Of a DNA stretch of 64,000 bases, positions 35,124-44,782 are shown piece after piece (position 1 is the stretch's first letter; every line of letters begins with the position of its first letter). Where the stretch lies: assembly GCA_963709295.1 (NCBI GenBank), contig CAVPVW010000003.1, forward strand, positions 310,001 to 374,000. The letters are read 5' to 3'. A program made the translations under genes and the position numbers. The stretch is from JBGPQJ01 sp963709295. GTDB taxonomy: Bacteria; Chloroflexota; Anaerolineae; Anaerolineales; Villigracilaceae. The notes beneath the pieces are model-generated. The model was not told the DNA's origin. It was given only the letters and a program-made list of their open reading frames with translations, and searched no databases.

Positions 35124-37421
35124 ATGTCGAGATACATTGCCACCAGAGCCATCCGCGGAGCAAGTGCGCTGGTCACCGAAGCGGAGTTTATGCTCAACAA
35201 AGCGCTTGCCGAAAAGGGAGAGGATACGCCTGTTTCCTTCCCCAACACTGCCTACTACCTCCCCACCATCTACGGGATGACCGGGATAGCTGTTGAAAAA
35301 CTCGGTCAGCTCAAGGATGTGCTCAGGCATGCCCGGGAGCTGCTCCATCCACTTCCTTCCAATCAGAAATGGTCACCCTACCTGGGCGAAACTCTCAATT
35401 CGGGCATGGCGACCTTATTCGCCGCGGAGACCATCGAAGCAGTTCGTTTTGTCTATGGGCTGCAACCAGAGCCCCGGCCGGGTTTCGCGCTGGCGGGCGG
35501 CACGGCGTTCACCAGTCCCGATAACAATGGAAGCGCGGAAAAAAGTGACGCGCTCACTGGTCATCTTAATGGTCCGATCGACGACATACGCTTGAGGTCA
35601 TGGGGTATCCAACTCGTGGACGGGCGTATGCCCGGGTTTGCCGCCATCGTGGGATGCGCCAAGTCAAACGAAGTAGCGGTAAAAATCGTCCGTGAACTGC
35701 AAAAAAGAAACATACTCTGCTTCCTGAGCGGGAATGTCAATGGCCGGTCGATCATAGATCAGCTCCAGGAAGAAGGCGTGGAATTAGGATACGATACCTA
35801 TACCGTTCCCTTTGGAACGGATACCATTTCCGCGATCTACGCGCTCGGTTTCGCCACCCGTTCCGCGCTGACCTTCGGTGGATTAAAAGCCGGGCAGGCG
35901 CGCGAAATCCTTTTGTACAACAAGGATCGTGTATTTGCATTCGTGCTTGCGCTTGGCGAAGTGGATGACCTGAAATATGCCGCTGCCGCCGGAGCGATCA
36001 ATTATGGCTTCCCGGTTATCGCGGATACCGTCATCCCGGAAATTCTTCCAACCGGGGTCACCACTTACGAGCACGTTGTCTCCATGCCGTTTTCCAAAAT
36101 CGAAGGCGCGGACGACCTTGAGCGGGCGGAGCAGCTGGTCCAGAAATGCATCGAGGTGCGCGGCGTCAAGATCAAGATGACCGAGGTGCCGATTCCCGTT
36201 CCGTACGGTTCCGCTTTCGAGGGCGAAGTGGTTCGCAAGACTGACTTGAGAGTGGAGTTTGGCGGCAAGCACTCGCGCTGCTTCGAATATCTATCCACCG
36301 CTCCTCTGGAGGAGGTTATTGACGGGAAGGTGGATATTGTGGGAAACGACTTCTCCTCTGTTCCGGCTCAGGGAAACATGAACGTTGGAGTCGTGGTTAA
36401 AGTCGCCGGCCGGCAGATGCAATCCGATTTCGAACCTGTGCTTGAACGGCAGATCCATTATTTTGTAAACGGCGCTTCGGGCATCCAGCACGTTGGACAA
36501 AGGGACATTGCCTGGATCAGAGTCTCAAACGGTGCAGCAGAAAAAGGATTCAACCTGGAACATATCGGTAAGATCCTGCATGCGCGCTTCCATGCAGATT
36601 TTGGAGCGATCGTTGACAAAGTCCAGGTGACCATCTACACCGATCAAAAATTGTTTGAGGAATGGCTGGCAAAAGCACGCAAATCCTACGATTTCCGCAA
36701 CAGACGCCTTGCCGATCTCACGGATGACAAGGTGGAGGAATTCTACTCGTGCACGCTCTGCCAATCCTTTGCGCCGAATCATGTCTGCGTGGTCAGCCCT
36801 CAACGGTTAGGGTTATGCGGTGCCTATAACTGGCTCGACTGCAAAGCATCCTATAGCATTAATCCAACTGGTCCGAACCAGCCCATCAAGCTGGGCAAGC
36901 AGATAGATGACCGTAAGGGATACTGGCAAGGCACGAACGAATATGCAGCCATGGGTTCACATGGTGTGGTCAATGAAGTATCCATGTATTCCATCATGGA
37001 AAATCCCATGACCGCTTGCGGTTGTTTCGAGTGCATCGTCATGCTTATCCCGGAAGCCAACGGCGTCATGGTGCTAAGCCGCGAAGACACCTCCATGACT
37101 CCCGCCGGGATGACCTTCTCAACTCTGGCCGGTATTGCCGGCGGTGGCCTTCAGACCCCCGGCGTGATGGGGGTTGGAAAATATTACCTGATCAGCCCGA
37201 AATTCATCTCGTCCGATGGCGGCTTCAAGCGGGTAGTCTGGATGTCCTCGGTGCTGAAGGAAACCATGGCAGACGAGTTCAAAGTTGTGGCTGAGCGGGA
37301 AGGCGACCCGGAACTGCTCGAAAAAATCGCCGACGAACGCAATGTGTCCACCGTGGACGAATTGCTGGCCTGGCTGGAAGCACACAACCATCCGGCGATG
37401 GTCATGGAGCCAATGTTCTAG
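35124..37421 (+). CDS. acsB: Acetyl-CoA synthase (CO-methylating), CODH/ACS alpha subunit
   Basis: Joins CO from CODH, a methyl group from the corrinoid protein and CoA to make acetyl-CoA, or the reverse. The 765 residues include the N-terminal domain that in bacterial ACS contacts CODH and carries the CO tunnel. A-cluster ligands appear in FYSCTLCQSFAPNHVCVVSPQRLGLCGAYNW (about residues 541-570) and TACGCFECIVM, giving the four Fe-S cysteines and the Cys-Gly-Cys-type site for the distal nickel. SD GAGGAGG precedes the ATG. A hairpin follows the stop, possibly lowering expression of the downstream genes. Confidence 0.97.
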   Translation: MSRYIATRAIRGASALVTEAEFMLNKALAEKGEDTPVSFPNTAYYLPTIYGMTGIAVEKLGQLKDVLRHARELLHPLPSNQKWSPYLGETLNSGMATLFAAETIEAVRFVYGLQPEPRPGFALAGGTAFTSPDNNGSAEKSDALTGHLNGPIDDIRLRSWGIQLVDGRMPGFAAIVGCAKSNEVAVKIVRELQKRNILCFLSGNVNGRSIIDQLQEEGVELGYDTYTVPFGTDTISAIYALGFATRSALTFGGLKAGQAREILLYNKDRVFAFVLALGEVDDLKYAAAAGAINYGFPVIADTVIPEILPTGVTTYEHVVSMPFSKIEGADDLERAEQLVQKCIEVRGVKIKMTEVPIPVPYGSAFEGEVVRKTDLRVEFGGKHSRCFEYLSTAPLEEVIDGKVDIVGNDFSSVPAQGNMNVGVVVKVAGRQMQSDFEPVLERQIHYFVNGASGIQHVGQRDIAWIRVSNGAAEKGFNLEHIGKILHARFHADFGAIVDKVQVTIYTDQKLFEEWLAKARKSYDFRNRRLADLTDDKVEEFYSCTLCQSFAPNHVCVVSPQRLGLCGAYNWLDCKASYSINPTGPNQPIKLGKQIDDRKGYWQGTNEYAAMGSHGVVNEVSMYSIMENPMTACGCFECIVMLIPEANGVMVLSREDTSMTPAGMTFSTLAGIAGGGLQTPGVMGVGKYYLISPKFISSDGGFKRVVWMSSVLKETMADEFKVVAEREGDPELLEKIADERNVSTVDELLAWLEAHNHPAMVMEPMF

Positions 37422-37428
37422 ATTATAT

Positions 37429-37467
37429 GGGCGGATTGTTACCTTCTCACAAGGTTTCAATCCGCCC
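37429..37467 (+). terminator. Terminator-like hairpin after acsB (partial readthrough likely)
   Basis: GGGCGGATTG/CAATCCGCCC (10-bp stem) encloses a second ACCTT/AAGGT helix and is followed by caatattttgttg, only weakly T-rich. As the operon clearly continues, it may serve as an attenuator or an mRNA stabiliser for acsA-acsB. Confidence 0.5.
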
Positions 37468-37499
37468 CAATATTTTGTTGTTGCATCAAGCAGACATCA

Positions 37500-38000
37500 A
37501 TGACAGAAATCAAATTAGTACGTGATTTAATGACCGTCGGCGTACCGACCTGCAAGACAACTACCCCTCTAGTGGACATAGCGAGGTTTTTGGTCGAAAA
37601 TCAGGTCGAAGAAATGGTTGTTCTCGGAGATGAGGGGGAAGGTGTTGGCGTCGTCGGTTACGAAGAATTGGTCAAATCATACAGCAGGGAAAACGTCAAA
37701 TCGTTAACCGCGGAAAACATCATGCGGGAAGGTGTGCCTGAGCTGCCAGCGGATATTACCATCGCGCTCGCGGCAGAAATGATGAAGGATAAAGGCATCC
37801 GGGTCGCCTATATGCTGCACAATTCCGCAGGGATAATCTACCCGGCAGCGCTGATCTCCTACAGGCATATTGTCCGGCATTTGGCAGCCCTGGACGACAC
37901 TGAGCTGAAAGACCTGGGCCTCGCTGCAGAGAGAAAATCGCCGATCGAGAAATTCATTGAACGTAGAGATGAGGCAAGAAAGAAGGCAGGATTGCCTTGA
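37500..38000 (+). CDS. CBS-domain pair protein within the CODH/ACS operon
   Basis: A 166-residue protein with two CBS motifs (residues about 5-60, VRDLMTVGVPTCKTTTPLVDIARFLVENQVEEMVVLG; and about 70-125, ENIMREGVPELPADITIALAAEMMKDKGIRVAYML), then a charged helical tail (IEKFIERRDEARKKAG). CBS pairs usually bind adenine nucleotides or SAM and sense energy state. Its position between acsB and acsD suggests a regulatory role in the pathway, but no partner can be named. Well-known acetogen acs operons do not include such a gene. Confidence 0.8.
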   Translation: MTEIKLVRDLMTVGVPTCKTTTPLVDIARFLVENQVEEMVVLGDEGEGVGVVGYEELVKSYSRENVKSLTAENIMREGVPELPADITIALAAEMMKDKGIRVAYMLHNSAGIIYPAALISYRHIVRHLAALDDTELKDLGLAAERKSPIEKFIERRDEARKKAGLP

Positions 38001-38068
38001 AATAACCCTATCGAGAAGGCAGGGGTCGCATCGGAACCACAAACCCGACATTGAGAAGGAGAGACACT

Positions 38069-39013
38069 ATGCCAGTTGAAATTCCAAAAGATAAATGGGC
38101 AGGAAAGATCAAGGAAGTAACCTTGGGGGCCACATCAGGCGAAGGGGGGACGCGCTCCAAAACGGTGGTGGTGGGCGGCGAGACGACCATGCCCTTCATG
38201 CAATTTGAAGCTCCCACCCCGCATTCACCAGTCATTGCCATCGAGATCAAAGATCGCAAACCGGAAGACTGGTCGGCTCTACTAATGGAAGCCTGGGGGG
38301 AAGCAGCGAACGATCCGGGAGCCTGGAGCAAGGCTGCGGAAGCTGCAGGGGCGGACCTGATCGTGCTTTGGCTAACTCTCGATGACACACCTGAAGACGC
38401 GGTCAAGTCCGTCAAATCGGTGTTGGCATCCACCGGGTTGCCGCTGGTCGTATTTGGTCCAGGCCAGGTGGAGAAAGATAACGAACTCCTGGTCGCGGTA
38501 TCAGAGGCAACCAAGGGCGAAAAACTCGTTCTTGGGATATGCGAGGACAAGAACTACCGCACCATCGTAGCGACCGCCATGGCGAATGGTCACCTTGTCA
38601 GCGCGCGCACCCCGATGGATGTCAACCTCGCCAAACAGCTGCACATTCTGATCAGCGACATGGGTATGCCCCACGAACGCATCATCATGGATCCCACCAC
38701 CGGTGCGCTTGGTTACGGGATGGAATATGGCTATTCGGTGATGGAACGCCTCCGCCTGGCCGCTCTTCAGGGCGATGCCATGACTCAATCACCGATGATT
38801 GTCACGGTCGGCACCGAAACCTGGAAAACCAAAGAAGCCAAGGTCGGCACAGGCGTGCCCGAATCCTGGGGGGACTGGAAGGAACGCGCCATCCACTGGG
38901 AAACACTGACGGCCATGGCGCTGATCGAATCCGGTGCGTCCATCGTCGTTTTGCGCCATCCCGAGTCTGCCAGGCGGGTACGCGCTGCCATCACAGAATT
39001 AATGGCTGCATAG
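38069..39013 (+). CDS. acsD: Corrinoid/iron-sulfur protein small subunit
   Basis: Small (beta) subunit of the corrinoid/iron-sulfur protein that carries the methyl group from AcsE to ACS. The ATG at 38069 (MPVEIPKDKWAGKIKEVTLG) is chosen because GAGAAGGAGAG lies upstream and the sequence then matches the family start; an earlier alternative start adds only five codons. About 314 residues, TIM-barrel, with GGETTMPF, DPTTGALGYGMEYGYSVMERLRLAAL and TVGTETWKTKEAK. It pairs with acsC, which begins 9 bp downstream. Confidence 0.95.
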   Translation: MPVEIPKDKWAGKIKEVTLGATSGEGGTRSKTVVVGGETTMPFMQFEAPTPHSPVIAIEIKDRKPEDWSALLMEAWGEAANDPGAWSKAAEAAGADLIVLWLTLDDTPEDAVKSVKSVLASTGLPLVVFGPGQVEKDNELLVAVSEATKGEKLVLGICEDKNYRTIVATAMANGHLVSARTPMDVNLAKQLHILISDMGMPHERIIMDPTTGALGYGMEYGYSVMERLRLAALQGDAMTQSPMIVTVGTETWKTKEAKVGTGVPESWGDWKERAIHWETLTAMALIESGASIVVLRHPESARRVRAAITELMAA

Positions 39014-39022
39014 GAGGACATC

Positions 39023-40351
39023 ATGGCACTCTCTGGTATTCAAATATATAAATTACTCCCCCAGACCAATTGCAAGGAATGCGGATTTCCAACCTGCCTT
39101 GCCTTTGCGATGAAGCTGGCTGCCAAACAGGTTGAGCTTTCCAGCTGCCCTTACGTCAGTGAAGAAAGCAAGACGCAACTGGCCGAATCCTCCGCCCCAC
39201 CTGTCAGGCTCATCACCCTGAAAGGCGTCGGCACCGAAGTAAAAGTAGGCAATGAGGTCTGCCTCTATCGACATGAAAAAACATTTTACAACAAGACAGG
39301 CTTGTTTGTAAGAATCAAGTCATCACAACCGGACATCGCCGCCACAGTCGCGAAGGCTGATGCTTTCAAGGTGGTTTACGTCGGGATGGATTTATGCCTG
39401 GACGGCTTTGCGGTGGAAGCGGATGATCCTGCCAAATTCGCAGATGCCGTCAAGGCGGTCAGGTCTGCAACCAAACGACCCCTCATCCTGATCTCCAAAG
39501 ATCCCAATGTTCTCAAGGCAGGGACAGCAGCTCTTCCGGGAGAAACACCTTTGCTGGCAGGAGCTGATGCCACGAATTGGGAAGGCATGGCAGCTCTTGC
39601 AGCCCAGTCCAAGGCGGCACTCGCCGTCAGCGCCAACTCGCTCGACGCATTGGTGGACATTGTTGAAAAAGTGAAAAGCAAAGGCGTTGAGGATATCGTC
39701 CTGGATCCCGCCGGGAAAAACATGGCTGAGTTACTTTCCAGGTCATCGCAAATCCGCAGGCTGGCGCTTAAGAACTTCCGCGCTTTAGGGTTTCCGATAA
39801 TCACATTCCCCTGCCATGCAGGCGATCCCGCGCGCGAATCAACCATGGCGGCGCAATCCGTGGCGAAATATGCCGGGTTTGTGGTATTGGACAAATTCTC
39901 TCCCGAACTTCTGTATGCATTACTTGTTCTCAGGGAGAATATCTACACCGATCCACAGAAACCCATCCAGGTGACGCCAGGTATCTACGAGATCAACGCG
40001 CCAAAAGCGGAAAGTCCCGTTCTCGTAACCACCAACTTCAGCATCACCTATTTCTCAGTGGCCAACGAGGTGGAAAGCTCAGGGCTGCCCGCCCGATTGC
40101 TCGTGGTGGATGCGGACGGTATGTCGGTTCTTACTGCCTGGGCAGCAGGTAAATTCGATGCGGAGCGGATCGCCAAGGCAGTCAAGGGATTCGATGTTGA
40201 AAGCAAAATCTCAAAGAAGCGGATCGTCATCCCAGGGCACGTGGCGGTACTGTCCGGTGAACTGGAAGAGGAACTGCCCGGATGGGAGATCCGGGTCGGA
40301 CCTCGCGAAGCCGTCGATCTGCCGGCGTTTATCAAGCAAGCCCTCAACTAG
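39023..40351 (+). CDS. acsC: Corrinoid/iron-sulfur protein large subunit
   Basis: Large (gamma) subunit of the corrinoid/iron-sulfur methyl carrier. The N-terminal 4Fe-4S motif is TNCKECGFPTCLAFAMKLAAKQVELSSCP (Cys about 15, 18, 23, 40), the middle is a TIM barrel, and a C-terminal Rossmann-like domain binds the cobamide (FSITYFSVANEVESSGLPARLLVVDADGMSVLTAWAAG). The 442 residues match the family. It is followed by the corrinoid-reactivating protein gene, giving the order acsA-acsB-CBS-acsD-acsC-acsV-acsE, close to that of classical acetogens. Confidence 0.96.
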   Translation: MALSGIQIYKLLPQTNCKECGFPTCLAFAMKLAAKQVELSSCPYVSEESKTQLAESSAPPVRLITLKGVGTEVKVGNEVCLYRHEKTFYNKTGLFVRIKSSQPDIAATVAKADAFKVVYVGMDLCLDGFAVEADDPAKFADAVKAVRSATKRPLILISKDPNVLKAGTAALPGETPLLAGADATNWEGMAALAAQSKAALAVSANSLDALVDIVEKVKSKGVEDIVLDPAGKNMAELLSRSSQIRRLALKNFRALGFPIITFPCHAGDPARESTMAAQSVAKYAGFVVLDKFSPELLYALLVLRENIYTDPQKPIQVTPGIYEINAPKAESPVLVTTNFSITYFSVANEVESSGLPARLLVVDADGMSVLTAWAAGKFDAERIAKAVKGFDVESKISKKRIVIPGHVAVLSGELEEELPGWEIRVGPREAVDLPAFIKQALN

Positions 40352-40389
40352 GCAGCAAAAAGAAAGGCCGAGCTGGCAACCAAAAGACA

Positions 40390-42322
40390 ATGGCTGACCA
40401 TACCGTTTCTTTTACCACTTCAGCTGGCGTTCAAACCAGTGTATCGGTGCCCTCCGGTACACTGGTGGCGGATGCTGCGAAAATGGTCAACGTTGAAATT
40501 GGTCAGCCATGCGGCGGTCAAGGCCGCTGTGGACGATGCGCTGTTCAGGTCAGATCTGGAGATATCCGTCGCCGATCCACTGTCCGCCTGTCAACTGTAG
40601 ATATCGAGCAGGGCTATGCTCTCGCCTGCCAGTCAACCATCGAAGGCGACCTGGATGTCCTCATCCCCGCCCAGGAAATCATCGAGAGGCACATCACAAC
40701 GGACCGGGTCGCCTCCGAGATTAGCGTTCCCATAGATTACGAATTCTCGTGGTCTCAACCTGTAAGCAGGGTCAACGTCATCCTCGCTCCGCCATCAATG
40801 GAAGACCAAACGGATGACTGGAGTCGACTTCAGACCGCATTGCGCCAACAGCACCGAATTAATACATGCAACTTGCTCGATCTCACTTTTAAGGCAATTG
40901 GGCGCTGCGCTGCGCGAAGGAGAGTGGCAGCTCACCGTGATCATGGTTCTCGAAGCGGTGGATGACCAAGTCAAGACACACCGCATTCTGGATGTCAGAC
41001 CGGGACTAACCGATGAAGGCGATCCTTTGTGGGCAGCCGCCGTGGATATCGGCACCACAACTGTCAGCTTTTGGCTGGTGGACCTGGTGACGGGCAAAGT
41101 AAAAGCCCATGCCGCGGAGTACAATGGCCAGATCGCCCGAGGCGAAGATGTTATTTCTCGAATCGTCTACGCCTCCAAGAATGGCGGTGGTGAAGAGCTT
41201 CAACGTCAGGTCGCGTCAACTATAAATAAACTTAGTGACTCAGCCTGCAAGCGTGCCCACGCGAAACCCAGGGAAATCATCAAAGCTTCCATTGCTGGAA
41301 ACTCGACCATGATCCACCTGTTGATGGGATTGCCCGCATCGTCAATACGATTATCCCCCTTTATCACCACCGTCAACCAGCCTCCACCCTCCACGTCCCA
41401 TGAAGTTGGGTTTAATTTTGCCCCGGACGCACTGATTGATTGCCTGCCCGGCGTCGCCAGCTATGTCGGCGCTGATATCACGGCAGGCGTCCTGTCGAGC
41501 GGATTGGATAAAACCGAGAAGATCACTCTCTTCATCGATATTGGCACGAATGGCGAAATCGTTCTGGGTAACCGGGATTGGCTGGTGACCTGCGCCTGCT
41601 CCGCTGGACCTGCCTTCGAAGGAGCAGGTGTGGTCTGCGGGATGAGAGCCACGACCGGGGCGATAGAAGAGGTTTGGATAAACGAGACTTCCAAGGAACC
41701 GCAATATCGCGTCATTGGGGGCGGAAAACCTGCAGGTCTTTGCGGGTCGGCGTTGATCGCCCTGGTGTCTGAAATGTTCCTTTCAGGAATTTTGGACAAA
41801 TCAGGAAACATCAACCTCAGCCTGCCATCTAAACGCATTCGCGAAGGCGATCACGGGAGTGAATATGTAGTTGCGTGGGCCAGTGAAACCGAAACCGGCA
41901 AGGATATCGTCATCACCCACGTGGACGTGGACAATCTTATGAGAGCGAAAGCTGCCATCTATGCCGGATACAGCGTGCTAGCGGAACAGGTGGGCATGAC
42001 TCTGGAAAATGTCCAACAAATGATCATCGGCGGTTCATTCGGCAAACACATCAATGTGGAAAAAGCTATACAGATCGGTTTACTGCCCGATATGCCCTGG
42101 GAGAAATTTCATTTCTTGGGAAATACATCTATCAAAGGAGCCTATCTGGCGTTATTAGAGACCTCACAGCGCGAACGGATTTCGGACATTTCAAAACGGA
42201 TGACCTATATCGAACTTTCAGCAGACAATACTTTTTATGAAGCTTTCACGTCGGCTTTATTTCTGCCGCACACAGACATATCGAAATTCCCGTCTGTAAA
42301 AGCGGTATTCGAAAAATCCTAA
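40390..42322 (+). CDS. acsV: Corrinoid protein reductive activator (AcsV/RACo-like, 2Fe-2S plus ASKHA), one frameshift
   Basis: ATP-dependent activator that reduces inactive Co(II) in the corrinoid/iron-sulfur protein. The N-terminal 2Fe-2S ferredoxin domain has CGGQGRCGRC and a later ACQS (about residues 36-80). A linker follows, then the ASKHA ATPase/DUF4445 region with AAAVDIGTTTVSFWL, FIDIGTNGEIVLG, CSAGPAFEGAGV and IGGSFGKHINVEKA. The two parts are in different frames. Removing one T from the tttt run near 40890 gives DLTLRQLGAALREGEW and about 643 residues, a normal length. The ATG at 40390 is the likeliest start; its SD is weak. Confidence 0.88.
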
Positions 42323-42336
42323 ACCGGAGGGACACA

Positions 42337-43260
42337 ATGTACATAATTGGCGAAAATATTCACATCATCTCGGAAAAGGTCAAGGAAGCCCTGACAAACA
42401 GGGACCGCGAGTTCTTCATGGATCTCGCTGTCAAGCAAGTCGAAGCGGGCGCTGCGGCGGTGGACATCAACCTGGGTCCGCGCAAGAAAGACTGGGCGGA
42501 AGTCTTTCCCTGGATCATCGAGTCCGTTGAAAGTGTCGTCGACGTGCCTCTCTCGATAGATACTACCAATCTGGATGGGATGGAAGCAGCCTTGAAATCT
42601 ATCAAAAAGGCGCAGCCCATCCTGAACTCAACTTCAGCGGAGCCAGAACGGCTGGAGAAAATTCCGCTGCTGGCAAAGAAATACGGGGCCAAAGTCATTG
42701 CACTCACCATGGCGGCTGAAGGTGTACCTGTTTCAGCTGAGGAGCGCGTGAACATTGCCATCGAAAAATTGATCCCGCGCATGATGGAAATCGACTATCC
42801 GATGGAAAACCTGATCATCGATCCTCTCGTATTGACTTGCTCGGGCTGCCAGCAATATTGTCCACATTTGATTGAAACAGTCCGAACTCTACAATATGCC
42901 TGGGATCCCGCTCCCATGATCTCGGTTGGTCTTTCAAATGTATCCAACGCGGTGCCGAATGAAAACCGCCCGCTCATCAACCGAGTCTATTTGGCCATGT
43001 TAATGGGCATTGGGCTTCAAATGATGATCGCCAATCCTTTTGATGATAAGCAGAATCAAGTCATTAAGTGGATTGAGACCAAGGACACATCATCCTCACT
43101 TGGGCGCCTCTATAACAAAATCGCCGACCGCACCGCTGCTTCTGAAGAACCGCAACCAGAAGATTTCGACATGGCCGATCCCGAACAGGCAGCCATTTGG
43201 AAAACCACCCAGATTCTACTAAATAAGGTCATCTACGCTGACGGATATTTAAATCAATAG
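42337..43260 (+). CDS. acsE: Methyltetrahydrofolate:corrinoid/iron-sulfur protein methyltransferase
   Basis: Moves the methyl group from 5-methyl-THF to the cobalt of the corrinoid/iron-sulfur protein. The 307 residues form a pterin-binding TIM barrel with IGENIHIISEKVKEAL, DINLGPRKKDW, the pterin site PLSIDTTNLDGMEAAL and ILNSTSAE. The later VGLSNVSNAVP supplies the Asn residues near the N5 site. The SD GGAGGG lies upstream, 15 bp from the acsV stop. It joins the methyl branch (MetV-MetF at 45793) to AcsCD. Confidence 0.96.
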   Translation: MYIIGENIHIISEKVKEALTNRDREFFMDLAVKQVEAGAAAVDINLGPRKKDWAEVFPWIIESVESVVDVPLSIDTTNLDGMEAALKSIKKAQPILNSTSAEPERLEKIPLLAKKYGAKVIALTMAAEGVPVSAEERVNIAIEKLIPRMMEIDYPMENLIIDPLVLTCSGCQQYCPHLIETVRTLQYAWDPAPMISVGLSNVSNAVPNENRPLINRVYLAMLMGIGLQMMIANPFDDKQNQVIKWIETKDTSSSLGRLYNKIADRTAASEEPQPEDFDMADPEQAAIWKTTQILLNKVIYADGYLNQ

Positions 43261-43360
43261 CATCCCATTTTTCAACAAGAAATGGTGCCTCCCGGGGATA
43301 GTTTTTCATCCTTGAAAACGAGGCAGATGGATAGAAGAAACAGGGAATAAAGGAGACATT

Positions 43361-44764
43361 ATGCAAACAGAAAAGAAGTTGAATGTGGATGAACTCCTTG
43401 CCAAGGCGCAAAAACCTTCTGCTGATGCAATGAAGCTCCATCCCTTTTACCGGGGAAAAATCGAAACAACGCTGAAGTGTACCGTACACAGTTTCAATGA
43501 TTTTGCGATATGGTACACACCCGGTGTAGCCGCACCATGTAAAGCGATCGCAGCTGACCCTGAAAAGGTTTATGAATACACGAATAAGTGGAATACTGTT
43601 ATTGTTGTCAGCGATGGAACACGAGTTTTAGGCTTGGGGGATATTGGTCCAAAGGCTGGCCTGCCTGTTATGGAGGGCAAGGCGCTGCTCTATAAATATC
43701 TGGGCGGCGTGGACGGCATCCCTATCATGCTCAACACCAAGGACCCCGACGCGATCATCAATACCGTCCTGATGCTCCAGCCGGGATTTGGCGGTGTGAA
43801 CCTGGAGGATATATCCAACCCCAAGTGTTTCTACATTCTCGACACGCTGAGAGAGAAGGCGGAGATTCCGATCTGGCACGACGATCAGCAAGGGACAGCC
43901 ACCGTGACCCTGGCTGGGCTGATCAACGCCCTCAAGGTTGTGGGTAAGAAAATGAGCGAGGTAAAAATCGCCTTCATCGGGACCGGCGCGGCCAATGTGG
44001 CATGCGCAAGAATGATCTTTGGATGGGGGGCTGACCCGGCCAAATCCTTCATGGTCGATTCCAAGGGCATCCTCGGAAAACACCGTCAAGATATTGAACA
44101 GCGCAAGGCGGAATATGTCGACAAATGGAAGCTCTGCAATACAACCAACGCTGAGCGCCGCGAAGGCGATATTCCCGATGCCATGAAGGGAGTGGATGTG
44201 GTCATCGGGCTGTCCAAATCCGGACCGGGAGTTATCCTGCCGGAGTGGGTAAAAACCATGGCCAAGGATGCCATTGTCTTTGCCTGTGCAAATCCCGTAC
44301 CGGAAATCTGGCCCTGGGAAGCGACTGAAGCTGGAGCAGCGGTCGTGGCGACCGGTCGCTCCGATTTCCCGAACCAGGTCAACAACTCGCTTGGGTTCCC
44401 TGGCATCTTTAGAGGGACGCTCGACGTCCGCGCGTCGACCATCACCGACGAAATGTGCTTTGCAGCTGCGGCCGCGATGGCGGATCATGTTGGCAGCAAA
44501 CTGGATGCTTCACACATCCTGCCCAACATGGATGACTGGGAGGTGTTCCCGCGGGAAGCCGCAGCGGTGGCGATGAAAGCCCAGGAACAAGGGCTGGCGC
44601 GAATTTCCATGACTTATGACCAGGAAATCGAAAACGCCAAAAAGATCATCAAGCGCTCCAGAGACCTAACCCGAATGATGATGGAAGAGGGATTTATCGC
44701 ACCTGCGCCTGAGGATGAAAGCGAGCACCATGTCGATTTGGAAACGATCAAGTCAGCCTATTGA
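43361..44764 (+). CDS. Malic enzyme (NAD(P)-dependent)
   Basis: Oxidative decarboxylation of malate to pyruvate, giving NAD(P)H. The 467 residues match the bacterial small malic enzyme without a phosphotransacetylase domain. Motifs are YTPGVAAPCKAIA, VSDGTRVLGLGDIGPKAGLPVMEGKALLYKYLGG, the metal site NLEDISNPKCF and IWHDDQQGT, the nucleotide motif FIGTGAANVACARM, and VVATGRSDFPNQVNNSLGFPGIFRG. It lies 100 bp after acsE with its own strong SD (AAAGGAGA) and precedes a flavoprotein by 18 bp. It may supply reductant for methylene-THF reduction or act in pyruvate metabolism next to acetyl-CoA. Confidence 0.95.
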   Translation: MQTEKKLNVDELLAKAQKPSADAMKLHPFYRGKIETTLKCTVHSFNDFAIWYTPGVAAPCKAIAADPEKVYEYTNKWNTVIVVSDGTRVLGLGDIGPKAGLPVMEGKALLYKYLGGVDGIPIMLNTKDPDAIINTVLMLQPGFGGVNLEDISNPKCFYILDTLREKAEIPIWHDDQQGTATVTLAGLINALKVVGKKMSEVKIAFIGTGAANVACARMIFGWGADPAKSFMVDSKGILGKHRQDIEQRKAEYVDKWKLCNTTNAERREGDIPDAMKGVDVVIGLSKSGPGVILPEWVKTMAKDAIVFACANPVPEIWPWEATEAGAAVVATGRSDFPNQVNNSLGFPGIFRGTLDVRASTITDEMCFAAAAAMADHVGSKLDASHILPNMDDWEVFPREAAAVAMKAQEQGLARISMTYDQEIENAKKIIKRSRDLTRMMMEEGFIAPAPEDESEHHVDLETIKSAY

Positions 44765-44782
44765 GCAGAGAGGACAAAATAC

